NCBI RefSeq assembly: GCF_019175285.1
Contig: NC_056523.1
Coordinates: 205,973,134 to 206,037,133 of the forward strand
Reading direction: 5' to 3'
Length of the DNA stretch: 64,000 nt
Origin: Sceloporus undulatus
Taxonomy: Eukaryota; Chordata; Lepidosauria; Squamata; Phrynosomatidae
In this document: one piece after another, positions 42,101-52,200 of the stretch
Layout: each line of letters starts with the position of its first letter
How positions within the stretch are numbered: position 1 is the first letter of the stretch
Notes under the pieces: model-generated
Databases searched by the model: none
What the model saw: the letters and a program-made list of their open reading frames with translations, nothing else
Told to the model about the DNA's origin: nothing
Translations under genes and position numbers: made by a program

Positions 42101-43479
42101 TGGAGAAAAATAATAGAAAGAAATCCCTTAAGTCCTGTTGCAAAGTTCCCAGTGCATTTACCTAGCTGGAACTTTTATGTCAGAGCCAAACACGTGTCTC
42201 GGCACTGAACAGAGATGGCTTGGCGCTGGGGGAACTGGGCCCTTTTGAGAATGATTTGCTGTGTGATAAAATCCGTTTTTTCCAGGTTGCGCATGGCCCC
42301 GATGCTCCCTTCCAGTTCCCAGAACGGAGGGGAAAAAGAGTGCGATAGGCTTCAGGATCAATCTTCCTCAACTTGGCAATCTTTTAAATTGGTGGGATGC
42401 CATGTCCCACGATCCCCACCTAGTTTGCTCAGGAGCGGTTAGAGCTGCAAGCCAACACACCTCTTAATACCCACCCCACCCACAGAAAGGCAAATGTGCC
42501 CAGGCGATTCCTCTCGCTTGCCATTCAATGCTGCAGATCAAAAGAGGCTGAAAGGAATCCTTCCCATAGAGATAAAACTGGCATTAGAAACAGTTAGCAG
42601 TTTACAAAGAGAGTAACAATACAGGATGTGGTCATAACATGCACCTTTTCTCTCTAGTTAGGTTCCCCTTTTCACCACATTTTTAAAAAACAATGTTAAG
42701 AATCATCACCATTGCAATTCCAGTTTCAAGACTCCTCCCAAAGAATCGAAACTTGGCAGCACCACCTTATGCATATCTGTTCAGAAATAAGTCTCAACAA
42801 ATAGAGTGGGGATTATTCTCAGGTGGGTAAGTACAGGAATAAAGTTTTTAAATCCTATACTTTTGTTTAATAAAAAAAAGCTGTTATCAGCCATTAGAAC
42901 ACAATTCTTGGCATCTGTTATGGAATGCTTAAATGCCTGGCAAATTGCCATTGTTTAACGATTGATTAATTAACATTTCTTTCTATTTGATTTTTGAACA
43001 ACATGAATCCATTTCACAGGGCACTGTCCTTTTCTGAAGCCAGTAAGTGCAGGTCAGCATGACACAGCAGTATCACAAAAATGACTGTTATAATACCTGT
43101 ATCACAATAATATACACTGCCAAGGGGTTGTACCTTTTATTATTGCTGTAACAGACTGCTAGCAAAACGGATTATTGCACTCCATGATACATACTCCAAA
43201 TCTGTTCAACAAGGTCAGGGATCTGCCAGATCAATGAAATGGGGACAAAGGGAGCACAATCTTGAATGAAGAACAAAGTGCCGCATAAATGTAAGCTCCC
43301 CAGAGAAAGGCGTGCTTATCACCACAGTGTCAAAATAACACAATCACATGTTTCTAAAGCAGACCAAAGCAAGATTGGCTTCATAGAGGTATTTAGTTGC
43401 TAAAGTCTGCCCTTTTCTAGGGATTATGGGATTTATGTCCAAGTAACCATGCCTACAGACTGTACAAGGGGGAGTGAGG

Positions 43480-43900
43480 GTGGGTCTAATGCAAATCCCA
43501 TGATTCTGTAGGATAGAAACATGGCAGTTAAAATGGTGTCAAACTGCATTATTTCTACACTATAGACCAGTGATTCCCAATCTTTGGCCCTCCAGGTGTT
43601 TTGTAATTCAGCTCCCAGAATTCCTGACTGCTGGACAAGGTGGCTGGGGCTTCTGGGAGTTGAATTCCAAAACACCTAAAGGATCAAAGTTTGGGAATCA
43701 CCAGTCAATACTGTAGAAATAATGCATTTTAACTGCCATGCTTCTATCATACAAAATCGTGGGATTTGCAGTTTTGTGAGTCACCAGCACTCTTTAGCAG
43801 AGGTCTTATAAAACTACAAATCCCAAGATTCCATAGGATGGAGCCACAGCACTTAAAGTTGTGTCAAACGCCATTATTTCCAGTGTAGATGCACTCGGAA
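43480..43900. mobile_element. Nested palindromic MITEs
   Basis: A half copy of the 6030 family (43480-43560) is followed by a different palindrome (43563-43700), built on ATTCCCAATCTTTGGCCCTC and its inverse, then by a further copy of the first family (43706-43900). The block is duplicated in the right arm (about 55535-55935). Confidence 0.6.
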
Positions 43901-44126
43901 TCTCTTCCTTCACTAGTCATCCAGCAAAGATATCAGTCGCATTCTAAACAACTCTAACAAGCAGAAAGTCCTATTGACATAAGTTAATGGCGCACATGGC
44001 TACAGTTAAAGAATGTCACTCATATGTACATTGGCTGCATCCACACTGCAGAAATAACCTGGTTTGAGACCACTTTAACTGGTATGCCAGATAGTCTTAG
44101 AAATAGGTCTTATTGAGTCCAGCAGG

Positions 44127-44519
44127 AGCTAATGTATACACTCATGTATAAGTCTAGAAATTTTAGTCAAAAAATTGACCCAAAAAATCTGACTCGACTT
44201 ATCCATGGGTCAATGTATAAAAATAGAAACCATCTCCTGGTGAAACGCAAGACTGTAATCTTCCTGGAAACACTAACTTTTCTCTATCCTCTCATTCATC
44301 TATCCTTCAGGGTGAACACAAACAAGTATGACTCCTGCAATTTTGTAGGTTCTTTGGCATTGTTTTCCCTTGCTTCATCTTTTAGATCCATTTTACATGA
44401 CCCTACGTCTTACTCTTGACTTATCCACAGTTAATATAAAAATCTATCATTTTGGCCCCTAAACCTGCCCTCAACTTATACAGGCGATCGATCAACTTAT
44501 AGTTGAGTATATATGGTAC
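44127..44519. mobile_element. DNA transposon relic, TATAGTTGAGTATATATGGT end
   Basis: Same family as 41069-41470, reversed. It is duplicated as part of the 4.8-kb inverted duplication (partner about 54907-55290). Confidence 0.6.
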
Positions 44520-46149
44520 TTCTGAATAAATGCATATAGGACTCAGCTACAATGGAGGGAGGATAGAGATTGGTAAACAAGAAAGGATCCCCAGTAATAA
44601 TAATAATAATTCTTTCTAAGCATGTAAAGTTGTTTTGCCAGGATACCTACCGTTTTGGTTAACTATCAAAAATCCACCACTGTCACTTCTGCCCCTTTTG
44701 AAACTGAACAAGACAAGTGTCCAGTTGTCTTGTTGAATCGGATCAAAATTCAGGATAGTATAAAATCATTCTGAGCTGCATAAAGAGTTCCTTTGTTTTG
44801 TTCTAGTCAAAGCTCTCAAAAACAAGCTAGCAATCCTTTCTTGTGTACTTTGCCTGAACTGATCATTGAGTCAGACCAGGAGTGGGGAGAGAGCAGCTAC
44901 AAGTAAGGAGATGGTTAAAACAATCCAGGCATGCCAAAGTCAGTTAACTCAGGAGTTAAAGACACAGACCACACATTACAACACAGTTGTTTCCCTTCAG
45001 GGACAGACAGAACAGTTTTAAAAGAAGGTGTTATTCTGGATCTTCTCTGGAAGCAAGAAGGTGCAGGCAGGTTGCAGATACTGCGACAAGAAAAGCTATG
45101 TTCAAAAAATCTGTCAGGCATTTGCTGTGCAAGAAAGTTTTTCAGGCCAGAATCCTTTCCTCCTTAACAAAGGAACTCTGGGTCTTTCTCATAACAAAAA
45201 GGCAGTTTGAAAACTCCTACAAGACTAAAATAGGTTCCAGAAAAGAAACTATGAGATACCTCCTAGTTCAAGTTGCAAAATCTCCTGATCCCCCCATGGC
45301 CCTCTACTCACCTGTGTGTGCAACCTAAAAGTAAAAGTCTCTCTTGCAACCAGCTGCTTCTTTCCTTAAGGATATTCTCCTCTGAGCCTGGAAGGAAGTT
45401 GCTTCTTTGAAGCCATTTATACAGTATATTCTTGGATGCCACCTGCTGTTCTTTTGGAATACTACAGGTCCAAATCAGCAAAATAAGATTTTTTTTTTCA
45501 TTTCCCCTCCGCCTTCAAAAATGATATTCCTTCTATCCAGCACAGTGATGCAGTATATTTGCAGAGACACACAGTGGCCTCAAGTATCTAGTTCTAATAT
45601 TCCAAAGTGATTGCCCCTGTTCAGAGCTGCTTTTGCATAGCTTGAAAAGTTGCTATTTGGGACAAGTTCTTCTTGTTATTGATTATATTTGCAAAAGAAT
45701 TTGTTGCTGTTTATTTGTGGTACTGTCAAGACACAACATACTGCATTAAATTGTGCAGTAAATACAGGGATGACTGTATTTAGGAATGGTGAAAGGCTCT
45801 GCAGGTGTTTTGTTTGTCTGGGGCGGCTTTCTATGCAGATTTTGGGTGAAAAATGCACAAATAATAGTTTTTCCAAAAACAAAAAATCTTGTCTTTGAGA
45901 GACTGACAGGATACTTTCAGCTGGAAAGTGGGATCCAGAAGGCCATGTGTGCTCTGTAGTGCTTTCTGTTTCCCTAATGTATATTACTCTATGCATGTTA
46001 ATTTGGAGGAAGGTCTCATGTGTGTTCAACAGGGCTTGTTGCCTTAAAAAGGGGTTCGCAGGCTTGCACTTCTAAAAGTATTATCTTGTTTCTACTCAGA
46101 AGTAACCCCAGTGAGTAGAATGTAAATTACTTCCAAATTAAGAGTTTAC

Positions 46150-46367
46150 AGTCCTCCAAATTCACAGGCAATCTATTCCAGCCCCCCCATAAATTTGGAA
46201 ATTCGCATATATTCAAGCCCCATAGCTTTGAATGGCCACATGCTCCTGCATGTGCCCATGTGCATGTGTCACCGGCATGTGCACATTAACTTTAATGAAG
46301 GTTGCCCCTCTGTAAATAATCAAAACTGCAGATCTTAAGTCCGTGAAAATGGAGGGGCAACTGTAAA
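46150..46367. mobile_element. MITE, CAGTTGCCCCTCCATTTTCA family (in left arm)
   Basis: Right end GAAAATGGAGGGGCAACTG; the left side (ACAGTCCTCCAAATTCAC) is its inverse. A copy in inverted order lies in the right arm at about 53098-53315. Confidence 0.6.
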
Positions 46368-46924
46368 CTCACACTAATCACTCCCATTCAAGCCACTGAA
46401 TTCAACTGATTAGATATAATACCTTTTGTAGAATTCAAATATTGAACAAAAAGGAGTTGCCCACAATGATTCAACAATTACTCAACAGTTTTTTCAAACA
46501 AGCTAATACCTTCAATCGCGCTGTTTGCCTCCTAAGCTGAATGGTTACAAAAGCACCACTCCCTTAGGTAGAGCACAAACCTCAGTGCCAGCCATCAACA
46601 CCCACAAGTGTCAAATGTCTAGGTACACTTAATGAAAGAAGAATAGGTTTGGAAGGGATGGGTGCGTTTACATGTGGGTGTCGGCTGCAAGAAAAAGACT
46701 ACAGAATTTTCTGCAGTGTTGCTTGTCAGATTTTGCAAATTTACCTTCTCAGATTTCAGAGTCATCGTGTTGGAAGGGTTCCTTTGGGTCATCAGGACCA
46801 AGCCTTTGCTCATTTTCTCCTCATCACTTCTCTAAATGAACTTCTCTCACTATCAAGAAGTTCCTTCTAATTTCCAATTGAAATCTACCCTCCTGTTAAC
46901 TTAAAATCATTTTTGTTGTTAACT

Positions 46925-47225
46925 ACCCCCGAGTCAATCGCAACTCATGGTGAACCTGTGGATGAGACACCTCCAAGAACTCCTATCTTCCACTTCACTG
47001 CTTCGTTCTTGCAATCCCATGCCTGTATCCTACCTGGCTGAGTCCATCCATCTGGCATGTGGTCTTCCCCTCCTTCTTCTGCCCTCTACCTTTCCTGGCA
47101 TTATTGTCTTTTCCAGTGATCCATGCCTTCTCATTATATGGCCAAAGTACATCAGCCTCAGTTTTATCATCTTGGCTTCCAATGAAACCTCTGGCTTGAT
47201 CTGTTCCAAGACCCATCTGTTTGTC
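46925..47225 (-). mobile_element. BovB/RTE LINE 3' fragment (left arm)
   Basis: The minus strand reads like the BovB end: a ...LMYFGHI..RRHGS...-type segment followed by a Lys/Arg-rich EGRR-type stretch and W.D....Q. It is frame-broken. A copy in plus orientation is in the right arm (52260-52545). Confidence 0.65.
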
Positions 47226-47451
47226 TTGTACCTATATATACTGCCACCTCTTTGTGGCAGCCCTTGAGGTATATTTAAAGTGAGTAGAGATAGGCTTTTT
47301 GTTGGCCAGGCTGGGGGGGTGGGGTGGTGGGGAAGGAGAGACCCCAGGGTTGGATTAATGAATAATTTTTTCTTCTTTTAAAATTTTTTCTTTAAAAACA
47401 TCTCTTCCTATTAAATTTCGACTTTATACCAACATGGAGGTATTTTACATA

Positions 47452-47690
47452 TTCAGTTGCCCCTCCGTTTTTTTTGCAGACTTCAGATCCGTAACTCTTA
47501 CTTACTCCAAGGAGCATATGGAGGGGTTTAAAATTGGGGGTGCACCTAAGGCACACGTCCCACAACACTTGCAGCCATAAACCCGCATTCAAGGCTGTGA
47601 GGCTTGAATACTGCGAGTTTCCATTTTTTGCCGCACGGGTTCGGAATGGATCCCCCACAAAATGGAGGGCTGACTCCAAATACATTTAGG
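47452..47690. mobile_element. MITE, CAGTTGCCCCTCCGTTTTTT family
   Basis: The left end, CAGTTGCCCCTCCGTTTTTT, is matched by the right AAAATGGAGGGCTGACTC. It lies in the spacer of the inverted duplication. Confidence 0.6.
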
Positions 47691-48288
47691 TTGTGTGTTC
47701 GATATTGTCATTTGAAGGAACATGATAGAATTGTATGTTTGTTTATTTTTCAACTCATGTCCTGACTTTCTCCTGAAATGGGATTCAAGGCAGCTCCAAG
47801 GTTGCATTCCTGTTGGTCTTTGGACTTCTTATTGCAGTTTACTGTCATTTACATTTGGGTTCACATGTCAAAATGCAGCAAAGGCACTGTTTAGAGAAGA
47901 TTTTTCATCATTCTTGAAAAGCCAGTTCCAAAATATGGAGCTATTCAAACCTTGGCCCTTTGGCCTGTGGCATCCCACTGGGTTCCATTTTTTGTCTCCT
48001 GTGCTCTTTAACATCACATGAACCTCGGAACATGAAGATCTAAGGTGCACTGGACATCAGTGTTCAGGTGAAACACAACCTCTGTTGATCATCTGATTGT
48101 AGAAAAGGGTTGATGCCTTGACCAGTAATAAGATGGATGAGGTTTTTAAAAAACTGGAGATTAAATATAAAGATTAACCAAAAAAAATTGAATATACAGG
48201 TCTTCTTGGCTGTTATGGGTAACTTCTCCAGATAAAGCAATTCAATCTGTCCAGTATAGAGAAGGTGGCCATTTTCTTGAAAGAGAAT

Positions 48289-48601
48289 GGCCCGGGACAG
48301 ACGGGCAAAAGCGGCGAAAATGCTCCGAAACCCTAGCACGTGACAGTGGCGGCATCATGGCAGCATACCGTCCACACGGGTGTCACCATGATGATGTAAG
48401 CAATGCGCACGGTACATATGTCACTGCGCGTCACACCAATGGCACACTCATGACGTTCACACTGCATCAGAAAAAGAAACTGTTTTTTTCCAGGTTCTTT
48501 TGGGCTGGAGGATGCCATGTAGTTTGGCTGCTGCAGCGTCCCTCCGGGGGAAAACAAGCCAACTCCCAGCCGTGCCCTGATGGGGAGGTATGTACTGGGC
48601 C
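48289..48601. mobile_element. Possible multi-hairpin element, ACAGACGGGC ends
   Basis: Left end GGCCCGGGACAGACGGGC, right end reverse complement GGCCCAGTACATACC, matching at most positions. The interior is CpG-richer than its flanks. No coding capacity. Confidence 0.45.
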
Positions 48602-49117
48602 AAAGATCACAAGCTAGACCTTGCTTGGCTTCTGAAGGACATATAGCAGACCATAACCAAGGTGCCTTGCCACCTGAAGCAACAATCAAACAAAACAACA
48701 TAACCGCAGCAACCTTTCGAAATCTAAACCTTGATACCAACATTTGCATATCATTTCTATATTTAAAAATCTTTAAAGAATTTGGATGATGGTTAAACTA
48801 CCAACAGTGTTCTCCAAAGGGAGTGTCCCTTGCCATGTTCTTATTTTACTTTATGTTGGGTAATCCTGTGTTGGCTGAAGAAACAGTGGCCCGCAAGTCC
48901 ATGGATCTGGTGTGTGAAGTGGAGAGTAGAACAGAGACACTCAGTGTGCCGCCTTTCCAAGCAACAAAAGTGTTCCTGATTAGAGCCACTGATCAAATTA
49001 AAAGCCAGTGATGCAAATTGCTGGAAGCAACTTGTCTGTTTTCTGGTTGGCATTTTTATTTTGTGATTTCTGTAACATAATCTCTGAACTACCTGATGAC
49101 CTTGCTGGATTCTTCCA

Positions 49118-49142
49118 NNNNNNNNNNNNNNNNNNNNNNNNN
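49118..49142. other. Assembly gap, 25 N
   Basis: A run of 25 N of placeholder size. ATTCTTC occurs on both sides, so the contig ends may overlap. Confidence 0.98.
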
Positions 49143-50612
49143 ATTCTTCAGCCCTGGACTACCTGATAAACACTGCTTTTGGAAAAAGCAGGATCAAGCC
49201 GCTTTTTCCTGCCTATCTACTCTGGCCCAATGTTATCCTTTTGCATTTGTGTGAATTTCTAGAATATATCTTTTAATATTTCACAAACTGAAACAGCAAT
49301 ATGTGTGTTAAACTTGCCAAGATAGGGTATATGAGGGCTATATTGCTAAATCCTGCACAGAGCATTTGGAAAGTAAACGACTGTTGTGACCCTTCTTGTG
49401 CATGAGTCAGTCAGAGAGATCAAATTACTGTGAGAGGCAGCCAAGATGGACAGCTGCAGAGGAATTCTTTACTTCAGTGTACATTTCCCAAAAGCTTTTA
49501 GTGTTGTTTCTGTATGAAGGTGAGGAAGAAGAAAAGAAAGACATTATAGTCTGGTGATCTGGTCTTTAAATGTTTTTCAGCATTGTAGCGGACCTCAGAT
49601 CCAAGGCTGAAGGTTCAAATGGCATTGCTCCAGGCGCCTCATACACCAGAGGCCCTCTGCTAATAGGGGTGTGTTTGTGAAACTTCCTCCCTCTCCTTTC
49701 CTAGTAACTTCACCATCATGATTCTGGGATCTTGAACACATTATTTTGGCACAAATTACTTGAGAGAATGAGCCAGACTACAGGGTACCATGCATTTAGT
49801 CTCACTGAAGTTTCAGAGGAGAAGATTTCACATTTATTTAATTGTTATGCTATCATTCGCAGAATAAGTCTCAGAGACAAATAAAGGAGGCTGCTCCAGG
49901 ACCCCACTCTCCTTAATCTGTCTTTGCTCAGATCACTAGCATTCTTTGGACCATTCTGTGAGGCCTAGGGTTGCCAGATTTTTCTTTTTTTTAAAAAAAA
50001 ATATTTTTGTTAAGAATGATTGCGTGAGCTGCATGCACCACACCAAACTGTGCACCTGGGTGGCCACCTGAGAAGTGACACACAGCTCTGTGTAGGCTGG
50101 AGAATCTCCTCTCTCTCCCCAGAAGCAGACAAATGAAACACCAGGCAGATATCTCTCAAGGAGGTTGTTTAATCTTCGTTCCTCTGTATACAAGCTTGTC
50201 CTGACCAACCAAGCTACTTGCAATACACTAGACACCATAAACACCCACACTGTACATTGAGGCTCCTGCCTTATATAAATGTGCATCTCCCAAGCACTTT
50301 AATTCCGCCTCTTCCTGTGTGTATCCTCTATACAATTCTCCCATGCAGCATGATTTTGCACATTTCTGCCCATGAAGATGCCACCTCCTGTGACTCAGTG
50401 CAGCTCAAATGCTTACTCATCATGGCAGTTGGGTGACTCTAGATAATCTTGCCACCTTTCACCTACATCTGAGCATTTTCCAGGATTCATTTCTCCAAGA
50501 ATTTTTATTATTATTATTGACATATAATACATATGATAACATAACATATACTTGTTGCCTTTTTCACAAACGACATACATGCATACGCAAGCAACTATAA
50601 CACTTTATCCTA

Positions 50613-50845
50613 TACAGTCAGATCTTCATATCCTAAATGGCTGAACCTTTGTATCCATGGGGGATCCATTCTAGACCCCCTGCGGATGCAAAAAAATGTG
50701 GGACCTCAAGTCCCATTGTTCCTAATGGCTAGCGTGGCTGCATGCATGTGCCACAATTTGAGATAACAGGGCTAGCCATCTGCGAATGCTCAGATCCATG
50801 AATGGTAAGCCTGCAGATGGCAAGGTCCCACTGTGCTATTTTAAA
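50613..50845. mobile_element. MITE, CAGTCAGATCTTCATATCC type
   Basis: The left part carries GGGGGATCCATTCTAGACCC, and the right part ends ATGGCAAGGTCCCACTGTGC. A related repeat, starting ACAGTCAGCCCGCCACATTT, follows at once (50850 to about 50960). Confidence 0.5.
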
Positions 50846-51572
50846 CTACAGTCAGCCCGCCACATTTGTGGGGGTGAGAGATGCAGGACCCCCCACAAAA
50901 ATGAAAAAACTGCAAATACGGTGGAGGTGGGGGCAAGGCTCCCTCCCAGGAAGGCTATTCAGGCTTGCGAAGTGGGCAGCTGGCAGGATCCTTGGAGGGG
51001 GAGTGCAACGAATGTGCCCCTGGTGGCCAAGCTGCACAGATGCTGCCCCCTTCTGAAGCCTGGAGCCGCCATGTGTGTATTATAAGAGTCCTACACTTTG
51101 AGAAGAAGGGGGGATGAATGATCACAGCTGTGGCCATCCCTGGTATCCCACCCTCCCCAAGCCCAGCACTGCTGTGTGCACATTCATACAACTACATGGG
51201 GTCTTGGTGAGGGCAAAGCAGCAGTGCCAACCACCCCACAAACCCTGTTGCTTTGTGGGATGTACGCAGCTCTGCATTCTTTTCTGCAGCCTACTCTTTT
51301 TCATCTTCTCTCCCCAGCAAGACAGGCTGGTTTCTGTGTGCTTGAAACCAGGATGGGGTTTCTGGATTGCTTTTTGACAACTTCATGTGCCCCTTCTCCC
51401 CATCACCCGACTTGGGGCAATGGCTCTCAATAGTTCTCCAGAGAGCTTCAGCTCCTGAAATGGGGCCCTTCTTGGGCATAATTTCATTCCATGCATCTGA
51501 GGAAGTAGACCAAGTCTACAATGCTTGTGCTACAACTGTGTAGAAGTTGTAGCACAAGCATTTGTAGACTTG

Positions 51573-51992
51573 GAAGTTTATCGCACGGGGCCTAAACCGG
51601 TCCCCAGTGCGTTCTAACNNNNNNNNNNNNNNNNNNNNNNNNNGATCTAACCGGGGGTGAGCGGGGGCGCGCAAGGAACGCGATGGGCACCGGATTGGGC
51701 CCAAAACGCGACTTTATCGCACAGGGGGCCGCGCCGCCGAGTGTTCCCTTTGCGTCCCAATTCTGTTCCCAGAGGGCGCCATTTCTGGGACGCATGTGAA
51801 ACAGTTCCCAAAAATGGAGCCCTCTGGAACAGAATTGACGCAATGGGAACGCGCGCGCGGGGGCGGCGGCGTCCCCCCCCGTGCGATAAAGTCGCGTTTG
51901 GGCCCCATCCGGTTTCCCATTGGTTCCTTGCGCCCCCGCTCGCCCCCGTTAGAATGCGCTGGGGACCGGTTTAGGCCCCGTGCGATAAACTC
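51573..51992. mobile_element. GC-rich palindromic MITE with an assembly gap inside
   Basis: Ends GAAGTTTATCGCACGGGG and GAGTTTATCGCACGGGG (reverse complement), with TTG on both sides. The arms are very GC-rich. A second pair of GACTTTATCGCAC ends lies inside (about 51709-51895), so it may be a nested or internally duplicated copy. A 25-N gap (51619-51643) lies in the left arm. Confidence 0.8.
51619..51643. other. Assembly gap, 25 N
   Basis: Lies in the left arm of a palindromic MITE. Confidence 0.98.
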
Positions 51993-52200
51993 TTGGTCTA
52001 CTCCATCAGATGCATGAAATGAAATTATGAAAGGGATCTTGTGTATAAGTTAGCCTCAAAGGTGCTACAAGATCTCTTTGCATAGTAATATTCCAGACTA
52101 TCACGGCTTGTCTTTGAATTCTATTGCTATGAAGAGAAGTTGAAGGATTTGGGTACGCTCAGCTTGTGAAGGAAGGACTTAGATGCAACGTGAGCACACT

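Larger units (their letters stand above)
42439..47280. repeat. Left arm of 4.8-kb inverted duplication
   Basis: It starts TTAGAGCTGCAAGCC and ends GAGGTATATTTAAAG, and its reverse complement is 52201-56968. Contents: MITEs (43480-43900, 44035-44090), a TATAAGTCGA-type element, a CAGTTGCCCC MITE and a BovB end. 44520-46140 has no recognisable gene. The open frames are short and differ between arms. Confidence 0.9.
51478..52130. repeat. Interspersed repeat with internal inverted duplication, split by a MITE
   Basis: CATCTGAGGAAGTAGACCAA..CTTGTGCTACAACT (51497-51535) is repeated in inverse order (GTTGTAGCACAAGCATTTGT ... GTCTACTCCATCAGATGCAT). The repeat then continues forward (AAAGGTGCTACAAGATCTCT). 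The 51573-51992 MITE sits in the inverted copy. Confidence 0.6.
47281..52200. other. Spacer between the inverted arms
   Basis: 4.9 kb with no recognised gene. It contains MITEs (47452, 50613 and about 50850), a multi-hairpin element (48289-48601), a 25-N gap (49118-49142) and the rearranged repeat with its MITE and gap (51478-52130). 49143-50500 shows nothing I can name. Confidence 0.7.

Noticed and set aside
42257-42275. TGTGTGATAAAATCC in the PTGR1 5' region, resembling the right end of the TTTATCACA MITE family
   Set aside because: No matching left end with an inverted arm was found nearby, so a chance match or a tiny remnant.
48823-49011. 62-codon plus-strand frame starting with a signal-peptide-like hydrophobic stretch
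   Set aside because: Short, no recognised family, no clear splice sites or partner exons, and close to a gap. Probably chance.
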